Positions 19,075-30,231 of a stretch of DNA of 64,000 nt are shown here, one piece after another. The DNA is from Portulaca oleracea. Its lineage: Eukaryota; Streptophyta; Magnoliopsida; Caryophyllales; Portulacaceae. Position 1 is the first letter of the stretch. Each line of letters begins with the position of its first letter. The notes under the pieces were generated by a model that was given only the letters and a program-made list of their open reading frames with translations, ran no database searches and was not told the origin of the DNA. The position numbers and the translations under genes are program-made. The stretch lies in assembly GCA_029582165.1 (NCBI GenBank), contig CM055889.1, positions 16,710,341-16,774,340 on the forward strand, in the 5' to 3' direction.

Positions 19075-20050
19075 GAAGAGGCTCGAGTACCCTATTCTCA
19101 ATCGTTGCCCACGCCAAGAAAGTTGCAACCACTCGCCCGGGTATGGAGAGGTTCAATTTACTCTTGACTCCGGGTCCTCCAAGATCGCCTCGGTCATCCT
19201 TTGGATAGGCCCCAAGCCATTCTAGAGGCTCGGGACTTGTCACCAACCCCGAAGGCTTTTTGGACCCAAACGTCATGCCGGGCCGTTCCAAGGGAGTGTG
19301 GTTATTTTGACGTCAGAGGTCAAAATTGGACCGTAACGGAAAAACAAGCTGAGCAAGGTTGAAAATGAAGGACTAGTTTAGGTGTTGGCCATGCCTTTCC
19401 TTTTTTTTCCTTCTCCTTGCGTCGACCAAAACCCAGAAATAGGCACTGGCCATACCACCCAAGCGCAGGGTGCGCTTCTCGATTTGTGAAGGCGTCGAAA
19501 TATCTGGAAGAAACGCTGGAAGTGGCGCAGGTCGGGCCTCCTGCTATCGTCCGATGCTGCTTTATTTTTCCTCGCGTTTTTTCCTCCTTTTCTCCATCCG
19601 CGTGTTTTGGGTGGCAAACTTGTAATTTTTTTCCTCTCTTCCACTTCAATGTTTATATCCATTAACAATGGGGAGCAAGAGTCATTCAACATTTGGTCAT
19701 TAATGAAACGCAAAGGTTTCTCCCTCAAACTTCCTCTCTCAAATCTTGTTCTTACTTTAGCCTCAATTCCTTGTGGTGGTGTTAACAAGTCAATTCCTTT
19801 ATGGATTAGTGGTTTTAGCCTTTATCTAATCTTGGTGGAGTTGTAGTTTTTGGTGGTGGAATCCTCCTTTACTCAAGTCGATATCTTGTGTTCAAGCTCC
19901 ATTGTTGATTTACGGGTTCAAGGTCTTCCTCTCCACCAACTGAAACAAGTCTTTCCCACCATGTCATGCTTCAACTTGTTATATAAAATTACTACTATTA
20001 GATTTGTAACGGAAATACTATCCTAAAAGTATAATATTGTAATTGTTAAT
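19075..20050. other. GC-richer unidentified block
   Basis: Base composition rises here compared with the flanks (for example CCCGGGTATGG and CCGGGCCGTTCC near 19135 and 19275). Overlapping open frames of 80-136 codons exist on both strands, but none shows a recognised domain. It could be a retrotransposon fragment or a promoter/5' UTR piece of a lost gene. I make no functional call. Confidence 0.35.
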
Positions 20051-20056
20051 AAAATA

Positions 20057-20316
20057 CTACCTCTGTCCCAATATATTTGTCCATCTACCTAACTTGAGAA
20101 GACCAATGCACATTGAGAATTGGGTGGAATGTTTGTAATTATCCAAACTACCCCTGCTTTAATTGAAGATAATAGTTGTTGGAATTGCAAACATTGATAA
20201 ATAAATTTATTAATTAGGGGTAAAAAAAGAATGACAATTGTTGGAATTGTAAAAGGGACAAATATTTTTGGTCAAAGAAATTAGGTAAAAGGACAAATAT
20301 TTTGTGACGGAGCTAG
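20057..20316. mobile_element. Stowaway-type MITE
   Basis: This 260-bp element has ends CTACCTCTGTCCCAATATAT and TGTGACGGAGCTAG, with TA target duplications on both sides. It is the same family as the intronic copy at 39177-39435. Such elements are mobilised by Tc1/mariner transposases. Confidence 0.8.
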
Positions 20317-20454
20317 TATTATGTAAGAAATTATCAATCAAAGAATGACATTGGTGACCTTGACAATCAACTAAGTGACAATTAATATGGAACGGAAAGA
20401 GAGATTTACACGTCGAGTTAGGTCTTGTTGTAATTCATTTTACTTCATGACTTT

Positions 20455-20900
20455 TTTTTTTTGTCTTTGTAATACATCTTTGTTTACTTTGTAAAGTATT
20501 TTTGTGTAATGTATCTTTATTCACTTGGTAATGTATCTTTGTGAATTGTGATGTATCTCTTGGACGACCTTGTAAATCTTTGTATAATGTATCTTCAGTT
20601 ACTTTGTATTATAGCTTTGTCACTTTGTATCTTCGTGAGTTTTTAATGTATCTCTCGAATGTCGAGGAGGAGACTTAAGTTGCAATGAAGTGTGTGTGCC
20701 GCTAGCTGTTGGAGGTGGTGGCGGAGGAAAAGGTCAGGAAGAGTGAGGTGGTTGGATGGTGGTCTATTGGTAGCGGGGAGGGGGTGGTGGGTGGTGGCGA
20801 GGAGGGAGGGTGGGGAGCACGGGTTGAGTTGAGAGAAAAGGGAGTGAAAAGGTGAAGGAGTAGTGCAAGCGGATTGTATATATACCGTTAGCATATATCA
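20455..20900. repeat. Degenerate TGTATCTTTGT-rich tract and GT-rich stretch
   Basis: Between 20467 and 20660 the motif TGTAATGTATCTTTGT recurs six or more times at irregular spacing. A GT/GG-rich strand follows (20690-20870). No gene is supported; the frame at 20643-20894 is low-complexity. Confidence 0.5.
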
Positions 20901-21179
20901 CCCTACAATCCTACATATGGTTGTAACGTGGTACCTCTGTCCCTGAAAGAGTGTCACTCTAACTACTTTTTGGAGTCCAAGGTACATACAAAATTGAATA
21001 AAAAAAAATTGGACACTGACAAATAAACTATTTTTACTTAGGAAATGAAAAAAATTGTTCTCTTAAAGATGTGCTTTATGTGTTGCTTGACTTTTCACAT
21101 CTCAAACTCTCTTTAATTGGTTCCGATGCAACATTAATAAAGACAACTAAGTATTTTAATCATTGGAATTAGAATTTTA

Positions 21180-21667
21180 AAATTGACAAATAATTAGCGA
21201 CAGGTGTAATATAATTTTTGGCAAAAAAAGGACGAGCAAGCGGAGAGCAAAACTCATAACAATGGCTTGGAGTAGGGGATGGAGGGTGAGGGTGGGAAGG
21301 ACAGAAAGCATGTGAAAGATCCTTTTTTTATCTTTTTTTTTTAAGATCGTATACAATCAACACTTAATTATATTATGCTTTCAAGAGTATGTGATCTCAA
21401 GAGCCATATAAATACAAGCTAGTTAGGAAAATTGACAAACAATTAGGGACAAATATAATATAATTTTTGGCCAAAAAAGGACGAGCAAGCGAAGAGCACA
21501 ACTCATAACAATGGTCTGGAGCAGGGGATAGAGGGTGGGGGTGGGAAGGAGAGAGCAGTGAGAGAACCCCTTTACAATTTTTTTTTAATTTTTAAGATCG
21601 TATACAAACAATACTTAATTATATTATGTTTTCAAGAGTATGTGATCTCAACAGCCATACAAATAAA
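21180..21667. repeat. Diverged direct duplication of about 235 bp
   Basis: Segments 21180-21414 and 21428-21667 align throughout. Both contain AATATAATTTTTGGC, GGACGAGCAAGCG, AAGATCGTATACAA and AGAGTATGTGATCTCAA. They differ at about one site in ten by eye, so the duplication is not recent. There is no coding sequence. Confidence 0.8.
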
Positions 21668-22145
21668 TTTTATACGTTAAAATTAATGTATTATAAATAT
21701 ACATTAAGAAATTAAATATTGTGGGTATTGAGAGTTTTGATAAGAAAATTTTATTTTCAAAAAATCAATATATGATAAATACACATCAAAAAAATATACA
21801 TGTGCCATTTTATATGTTAAAATTAATATAAGATAAATATATATTTCAAAAATTATATTTTTGCTATTGTTGGTGATGTCGATAAAATATATACATGAAA
21901 AAGTAAACATATATATAGCGAACAGATCCAGTAGGAAGAGAGTTTAAGTAGGAAGGTGAGAAGAGCAAATGACAGTCCTTGATTTTACATCTGACGGTGT
22001 GTGGTCAATGATATCAGGGACTACGGTCATAGATGTCAGGTCTCCACCTTTCATACTTGATGTCCACAAAATTACCACTTAATGCTCGCTAGATATCCAA
22101 CCATGCCCGTATGCTCACCAAAAGGTCATGCTCATATAATCAGTT

Positions 22146-22148
<3 letters not shown>

Positions 22149-22198
<50 letters not shown>
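22149..22198. repeat. (AT)n microsatellite
   Basis: About 25 AT repeats are followed by GAGAACGGATCCAGTAGGAAG. A closely similar sequence (GCGAACAGATCCAGTAGGAAG) occurs at 21916 after a shorter TATATA run, so this looks like the AT-rich end of a repeat family present twice. Confidence 0.85.
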
Positions 22199-22201
<3 letters not shown>

Positions 22202-22259
22202 ACGGATCCAGTAGGAAGACACTTTAGGTAGGAAGAAGGCATCTCGGACGTCTATTCCA

Positions 22260-22527
22260 AATCCGATGGTTGAGATCAAAACCACTATTCTATCCCAAAA
22301 TACTGCCACACGTGTGGAAAAAAAATAGGTAATTGAATCATATGGAAATTTTTTTTTCACTTTTTCCTTGAACGTTTGCAACAACCTAAAGGGAATCCGA
22401 TGGTTGAGATCAAAACCACTATTCTATCCCAAAATACTGCCACACGTGTGGAAAAAAAATAGGTAATTGAATCATATGGAAATTTTTTTTTCACTTTTTC
22501 CTTGAACGTTTGCAACAACCTAAAGGG
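22260..22527. repeat. Perfect 134-bp tandem duplication
   Basis: Units 22260-22393 and 22394-22527 are identical as far as I can read, including an A8 run and a T9 run. Each contains TGGTTGAGATCAAAACC and CACACGTGTGG. There is no coding sequence. Confidence 0.88.
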
Positions 22528-23599
22528 AATGAGCGTTTGAGTGATTTATAGAGAGCGCTTTGGGCATTGTTCAACACGAATTTTCTACTGATTTAATGTT
22601 TTCATGGAGAAACTCAGAAGAACACCACTGAAGACCACTCAAAGCCTCCATTGAAGAAAGAGCGTGAGAAATTGGTTCGTGAGGACTCCATAGAAGCAAG
22701 AGCGAGAGAAATTGGTTGCAAACATAGTATTTGCATTCAAATTAGGGCAAATTCCGAGGAAGAAACTTAGAAGAACGTCATTGAGGAGCACTCAAAGACT
22801 CCATTGAACTAAGGGGGTGTTGTACACGATAGGTTAATTAAGAGTGTGGACAAATTTGTGTTGTGCGGTCATGTTGGGTATATTTAAGTATAAATTATCA
22901 GTCTACACAATCCATTGAATGCGACAAGAGTAAAATTCATGTCTAACCACACTACTCAAAGTGTGATTATGTTCGGTGTATCAAAGTGTGGACAAATATA
23001 TGTAATGTGAGGTCCTGTTTGGGTATATCAAAGTATAAACAAAGATTTTATATAATGTGGTGAATTGGTGTAAAGATTGACATTGTTTGTCCACAATACT
23101 CTGTGCATATGACCATAGTAACCTATGGTAAACAATTTAGTATTATGAGAAAGTATTTGTATAACATTCATTAAACGGTTATTTAAGTATAAAAGTGTAA
23201 ATACACATTGCAAAATATATGTGATCACAATAACCTTCACCTTATATATAAGTCCTATGTCGATATGACTACAGCTAAATATAACTCGGATCCATGGGTT
23301 AGTTACGGTCAGAATTAACTCACATAAGATCGTGGATCGAAATGTAGATAGTAGAATTGCATCGGGGATTTTGGATCATAAAATTGTAGGATCGTAGGTT
23401 AAAATCAGGATATTAATAACTATACTTACAACTAAGTACAAAATATGTCCACACCGCAATGAATATGTGAACACAGTAACCTCAAACAAGTGAGATTAAA
23501 CCTCCACAAAATCTATGTCCTGATAGCTAAAAAATATTAAAGACACTAATCATTATTTTCATAATTCGACAGGATATGGTTGAATAGACTTTTGTATAG
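22528..23599. other. Intergenic region downstream of GCN1
   Basis: No gene was recognised. The sequence at 23330-23420 (GATCGTGGATCG, TTGTAGGATCGTAGG, CAGGATATTAATAACTATA) is related to a repeat in a GCN1 intron at 28600-28810, so an unnamed interspersed repeat is present here. Confidence 0.5.
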
Positions 23600-24001
23600 T
23601 AGAAGTCGCCCAAAATGAATCCTCCAATATTACATTAAGCAAAAAGAGATTCCAACGCACCAGATTCGCAAAAGCGTCAGCTTTCCTTGGAGTAGAATAT
23701 GACACAACGTTATACAAAATAAGTTGAATATTTTATGGGGTCTTCCTTCCAGGTGACCAAAAATGCTCCTACATTTTCTATCTACAGTTCCCGAAGGAAG
23801 ACCCTGCTGTGAAATCAGTAAATGAGGTTTTCCAAGTGAGTGGTGTGTCACTGTAGCATGAGTTCAATGTTCACCTGGTATGTGTATGACACTACTACTC
23901 TCACGCTGCCAAGAAAAAACTAGTTACTGCACTTCGCCAAAATCCTCGACTTGGAAACTCGGAAAGATGCCCAGAAGGAGCTATAAATTAGCCAAGTTTC
24001 T
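23600..24001 (-). other. Probable GCN1 3' untranslated region
   Basis: About 400 bases downstream of the GCN1 stop codon show no open frame and no recognised repeat, so they are the natural place for the 3' UTR. An AT-rich stretch containing ATAAAATATT (minus strand, around 23733) could serve as a poly(A) signal, but no canonical AATAAA stands out and the cleavage site cannot be fixed. Confidence 0.45.
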
Positions 24002-27000
24002 TCAGCCACTTCCACTGTCATCTTCGCTGTCTTCATCACCATCACTGCATTCATGAAGAAAAGGGGCTCAATAAGCGAACAACCTCTCAAGGGCATAACA
24101 AACATATGGTGCATTCATTAAGTGTGCCAGTTCTCAAGAAAGTTATTATGATGGTTTCCTAGGCGCTTACACCAGGGAGAGGAAGAAAAAAAGGGGGGAG
24201 GGGCAAATAATATTTACCTGTCTTCTGGACATTTTGAAAGTCGTCTAGCATCCAACCCAGTGATGTATTTTTGGGCTGCCTGAACATTTTCAGCCCCTGC
24301 AATAAATGGTGACAAGGGAACATGACCAATGGTTTAAAAAAAATGCAGTTAAATCAAAAAATAAATGGCACTAAAACAAGTGAGATTAAACCTCCACAAA
24401 TGCTTCAGTTTGTCCAGGAAGAGAATATGAAACCCACAGCATACATGGAAGACTAGCAGTTCATCAACAGATGGTAATATTGTGAAAAAAGGAATTACCT
24501 TTGGTCAATTGGAAACAATGCAAAGCAGACCGCTCAGCTGCAAGCCTCACAGGTGTACTTCCGTCCTTCAGGCATTCAGCCAAGGCAGGACCAAAAATCG
24601 AAGCTTGGCTCATAATGGCAGCAGGGTTTTCCTGCATCAATGTATTTTATTCAGCAACATTACAGAAAATGCTAAATCTTCAATAGTAGATTCTACAGTG
24701 GGAGTTTCATGTCAGAAAGATTGAAGTAGCATACCTTCGCAGCAGCCTTCATGGCCGATAGTGCCCTTCTTCGAACTTCACTGGAATCATCTCGTAGGGC
24801 TGAAACTATCAATGAAACAATCTGAGCGTGGATGGCATTGTTTGATGGATCACTTTGAATTTTATAAAGCAGATATCTTCCGAGTGCTTTGGTTGAACTT
24901 TCACGTACAGGAAACTGTATGGATGACAGCAGGAATAAAAGGAAATCACAATCAGGGAAAAAAGAAAGCACGACTAGAGTTGAAATACCCAGTTATCCTC
25001 AAGCAAGGATATTTACCTTCTCATCTTTCAACTTGTCTTTCAGCATAGATATTATTGATGGTAACTGAGATGATGCACAAACTCTTGAAGGGCAGTGCCG
25101 GAGCATGGATGAGATAGTGAGCACTGAACCATGTCTGGCAGTCCAGCTGGAAGACATAGCTGAATCCAAGAGTTCCTGAAGCAAGTCTGCCACCTGAGAA
25201 TCCTCAATGTGCTGCCACAATAATGACTGTGAGGTTGGCATCACCATATTTTGGTGGAAAAGGGGGAAAAGATATCAGCAAATTTAATCATTACTGACCT
25301 CAGATATGATTCCCAATATGCTAGCAGCAGATGTACGAACTTGGTCGTCTTCGTGATCAATTAAGTCCTTCAGAGAATCATAAACACGTGTTCTAACAGC
25401 AGCACTCACACTCTTCCCGGCGTGCTTTACCACACCTCTTAATGCAGTTAGAACTGCTTCTCTTACACCTCCATCAGAAGCCTAACCAACCAACCATACA
25501 GCATAAACCACCAATAACAAGCAAACGTGAAAGAACAAGAAACAAATGCCACATAATGAAATGTACCTGCAAACTTGACAAAAGATCACTAACTAAAGGA
25601 TCGACCCTGGTGCTCAGTGCGCTTAATTTTCCAAGGGCTAATGCAGCACCTGTTCGAACCGTTCTGCAGTAAAAACACCATGTAATCAGCATGCTGTGTA
25701 ACCTCTCATACTTTAACAATGAACCCATGGATAGTAGCAACAAAAGATTTTTGCAAAGAATGTCTCGCAGTCACACCTTGTGCTATCCTGTAGACACTTT
25801 ATGAATGTTGTCTGCAGCTGAGGCAGGAAAGGTTTGAGGGCAATGCCACCTTTCTTAATAATGATGGTCAATGTTGACAAAATAGCACTCTTAACTTGCC
25901 AGGGGAACCGATCACCAATGATTCGAATTAGAGGCCTGCCATCCAAGAGAACAATTATGGAATAGTCAAATATTAAAGAATCCCATAATCACATCACTTA
26001 ACCTTTTCTTTTTTTTTTCTTTTTTTTCTCATTGGGGGGTGGGGGTTAAAGACTTAGAATACAAATGAAATGAAAGAAAAAACAAAACAAATAAATAAAT
26101 TAAATGCAAAGGACGACTTCAACACATCTTGAATCATCCAAAGTGGAACTTTCCATGCTTTTCTAAATCAGAACTTTCAAAATTTTAAAAAGGACAAAGA
26201 AGCATACAATCATGTCATCCTACTATTAGAGACGTGAGCTAAACAATAGTCATGAGAATTTACCCTGTTATTGGTATTACAAACTGCTTTAATGCTTGTT
26301 CACTGGTCACTTCAATCAATTCTCCAAGACCCAATGCCGCTTGTTCCCTCAGCTCTGCCGATCCACTTATCAGGCCCTATAAATGCAACCAATGCAATGT
26401 TTCAAGTTTAGGCGTAATCTGTGAAATAGGAGAAAAAAGATAAAATACAGCCACAACTTCTTGATTGATATCAGAGACATGTTGATGTTTTTTTCAAGTG
26501 TATGTGTATGTTTGGTGAGTTTATAATTGTGAAAAACTAAGTGTAAGAATATAAAACAAGCTAAGGAGATCAAAGGAAGCCTTGAGAAGGCTTCCCGGAT
26601 CCAAAAAGACCTATCTTCGGGTGGTTGAAGGATTGGCATAGGTAGACCTGTCAATTCGGTCGGGCGGGCGGTTTCGGGTCGGTCGTATATTGGGTTCAGG
26701 TAAATACGGATCGGGTGTATTTCGGGTTCGGGAAAATACGGGCAGTGTATTTCGGTTTCGGGTCAACCCAACGGGTTATGATTGCGACCTTTTTCTTTTT
26801 AAAAAATGGCCTCTAAATACTACTTTTTGTACAATATACATAATAAAATATGATTATCTTCTAACAACGATAGATTATTGTAACTATTTTAACTTAAATT
26901 AGATAAATAACAAATAAATAAGTTGCGCTTATAGTTTAATAGTTAAAAATCTGAATGCAAAGTCACAAATTTTAATAAAGTTTAACTCAAAAAGTTAAAT

Positions 27001-27981
27001 TTTCGGGTCAAACGGGCAGGTCGGGTTTTACCCGCTAATTTTCGGGTTCGGTATACTTCGGGTTTAGTTGAAAAAATCGTGTTCAAAACCCAGAAATTTC
27101 GGGCGGGTTCGGGTCGGGTTATCGGGTTGGGTCAGAAATTGTCAGGTCTAGGCATAGGAGTGCCCAGCCTCAGCAACCAAGGATTTGGTTGCTGACTGCT
27201 TGGCAAGGGTTTGCCAAGGCTTGACATTTGAAACAGTATTTGCTGCGTACTTGGCACGGGGGTGCCAAACACGAGCAACAGTTGCTACCTGTCTATCTTG
27301 TTTTTCACAGGCTCAAACTCATGTAACACATGTTATTTGTGCCTGATAAGGCTCAAACTCATCATCCTATCCACAAGGCCTTTCTACCCTATCCAAGAGT
27401 GCATCCTTGCACTATAAATAGTGGTGTTTTTCTGTCTCTTCACACTTACTTCACTCCTTCCATTTTCACCCCCTTTCTAGGCTGTGACTGCAGCACATCT
27501 TAGGCAAGGTTGAGAGTTTGTTTAAGTCTTCTCCTACAAGGCAAGAGTTTTATCCTACAACTACATACAATTGGTATATAAGTCAAAGAAGAGTGGGTAT
27601 GCCGACGACTCACTTGATTATCTAAGATTTCCCATCCTAAATCTACCTCTTACTTCAACAGAGATCATCCTCAGCAGAATGCACTTGGAGTATTTGCTCC
27701 AACATATTCCAAGTGAACAATCATAATATCAAGAGTGAACAACCATAACATCAAGAATGAAAGATTGTACTATTTAAAGCACATGCTCCAGGTGTATCTA
27801 ATAAATTGCAGCATCATTAAGAATACTTAACATGTCACTGAGAAATGATTTCACCCACACAACTGGAAGGGTCTCTCACAGACTAACGACAATATTAAAA
27901 TTAACCAAGTCATGGATTTAAGCACCAAGTAAACCTCATAAGGATATATGATATTATACTTCTAAGTAATCAAAGAGTGAA

Positions 27982-28013
<32 letters not shown>

Positions 28014-30231
28014 AAAAGGCCTACCATAGTGGGAGGCTCAACAATGGTATCCTCATTTAAAGCTCAATAGTGAAGGCTTTGTCATCCAGCAGATCAGACA
28101 CAAGATGGCATCTTACGAGTTCAAGTAAGCAAGATTCCCTTCTTGCTTCTACTGCACCTATCAACAATTACTATCTAATATTCTCAACTTCACGTGGAAT
28201 TAGAGCAAAACTGAGAGAGCCATTACCAATATGAATCCTTTTAAGATTTACAAGAGTTGTAACTTCAAAACCTTTTTAAAATGAATAAAGTAACATAAAT
28301 ACATGGTTTCACTGAGTGTAGGGAGAAAATCAACCCTCCACAGCTAACAGTAATCAAGATCAACCTTAGTACAACTTATACCTTTGCATGACGTACACCA
28401 ACATAAATAAGGAATCAACAATATTCCTATAGTTTTAGCTAGGTCCAGCCAAGGTTGTTAGGTTCAGGATCCTAGTAAGGATCAATGAGGTTTGTTAGAA
28501 TCGGAATCTATACAATCGGATCGAGGAATGTAAGATTATAATACATTAGGCAAATAGCAAAAATAGTTCTATAATAGTTAAATCTTAATAAATATGCACT
28601 AGAAATGAAGCAAACATTATCAAATTTACGTAGGATCGTGGATCGGATCGTAGAATCGTATTTCAATTCCAACACATGACATTCAAGATTAAACCAGGAT
28701 CATAAGATCCTAAATGCATCAAGATTCTAATAAGAGTTGAATCGATGGAGGGTTTTTGGATCATAACATTGTAGGATCGTTGATCCAGATCAGGATTTTA
28801 ATAACTATGGGTCCAGCCATAGCCATGGAAGGGGGGGGGGGAGTAGGACGTTTCTAGACAAGTCACAAGAGGAGCAATACAGCACGAACATTCTTGGACA
28901 TTTGAGATTAAGAAGCTTATAGCTGAAAGGAGAAAATACAAGTAAATACCTGCAGAAAGATTGGCAACACAGGTTGGAGACCTTTTGGAAGACAGAATCC
29001 AGGCACCAAAACCGGTCCTCCCTGCAAGGTCAAATGAACGATTTAAATGACCAAAAGCTCACATACTCCGACTCTTCTAAATAGTAGCCGCACCCGTGTC
29101 CTACACGACACAACATGGACATGGACACGGGATATGCGTCCCACACCCACTTTGGCAATCGGACACTTCTGAGTTGTCCTCAGATGATCCATAACTTGAA
29201 GTTGTTATTTTGAGGATGATGTAGAGTGAATACACTCATGCTAACTAGGGAAATTTTGTTCCGGATGAACTCCATAAGTTTATTAATTATTTTTATGTTA
29301 GACTTTATCTAAGTTGTTGTTATTGTTTTATGAACAATGATTATGAATTTTTTAAGTATTTAGCTTATTAAAAAAATTGCCTGTGCACCCATACCCGTGT
29401 CCCCATACCCATTTCCAAATACAAGACCATGTCCACGAGTGCTACAAAAGAAAAAAAAATGTGTTCGACCAACAAATATGTGGTCGGGTCCGACATCCGT
29501 ACCCGAGCCAGAGTAACAGACCAAAAGCAGGGTTTAACCTCCACAATCATCATTTTTTAATGTAATGTGATACTCACCTAGCTAGAGCCCTACCCTTAGT
29601 CAAGGTTTAAATCAATGTCAAAGCCAGGTCATTTCAAGGCTCAGTCAACAAATTGAGCTTCCATATTAATTGTTTGTTTCATTTAGAGGTTAAAAATAGA
29701 TACACTCCATATTCATGTCCAAACATGTTCGTCAAGCAGGCTTTGTACAAAATTTGAATCAGTAAATATTGGTTGTATAAACGAACAAAAAACAGACATA
29801 ACTATGTCTGGACTTATGTTTAACAGTTGGGTTGAACAACTAAGTACCACTCTTTTTCCTGTCAAGACAAAGATCACGCAAGAGCATCTCACCTTCTTCT
29901 TTCTTCGTTCCTTATCTCTAGCAGTAGATACAGCATCACGGACCAGCTTTAAGTAACTGGGAAGTACTTCTTTAGGCACGGAAGCAATCACCCTCGATAA
30001 AGCTTCCCAGGCAATCTGTTAAACAAATATTTGAGATACATTCTAGAGTGCAGAAAGTTCAAACTTATCCAGGGTATCTGTGTATACTACTACCGCAACA
30101 GTTTCAGGATCTGGATCACTGAGCATGACAATCAAGGTTGACATTATGTTTGGAGCTTCATCATCCAAATAGAGCTTGCTGTTCTTAAATAAGTAACCTA
30201 TAAGGTACGAGGCACTTCTCCTAATGGAAGC
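24002..30231 (-). CDS. GCN1: GCN1 exons, C-terminal RWD-binding region and acidic tail (partial view)
   Basis: Exons: 30094-30231, 29893-30015, 28950-29021, 26264-26376, 25777-25935, 25567-25663, 25299-25481, 25017-25211, 24735-24914, 24499-24631, 24218-24296 and 24002-24044. In yeast the C-terminal HEAT segment binds the RWD domain of Gcn2, so this stretch should be the GCN2-docking part (inferred by position). Conserved pieces include [30 protein letters not shown] and the final [21 protein letters not shown]. The last exon completes an acidic tail ending DSEDDSGSG followed by TGA at 24002-24004. The acceptor at 24045 was chosen because the nearer acceptor at about 24155 would stop after three codons. 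The 2.6-kb intron 26377-28949 contains a solo LTR with a nested hAT MITE. Confidence 0.94.

Larger units (their letters stand above)
18978..20403. mobile_element. Stowaway-like MITE ends around an inserted block
   Basis: The left end reads CTCCCTCTCATCCATATTAA and the right end, on the other strand, gives a matching TIR ending near 20403, with TA at the left boundary. About 1.2 kb lies between, including another MITE at 20057-20316. The simplest reading is one short Stowaway element opened by later insertions, but the two ends could belong to different copies. Confidence 0.5.

Noticed and set aside
19320..19846. Protein-coding gene in the GC-richer block
   Set aside because: Overlapping open frames occur on both strands, none with a recognisable domain, start context or splice structure.
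24100..24165. Alternative last GCN1 exon starting at the acceptor near 24155
   Set aside because: It would end after three residues (KPS) and lose the acidic C-terminus typical of the family. The acceptor at 24045 gives the expected tail.
27984..28011. Telomere-like or centromeric satellite
   Set aside because: It is only a C run followed by (AC)n, with no TTTAGGG-type repeats.
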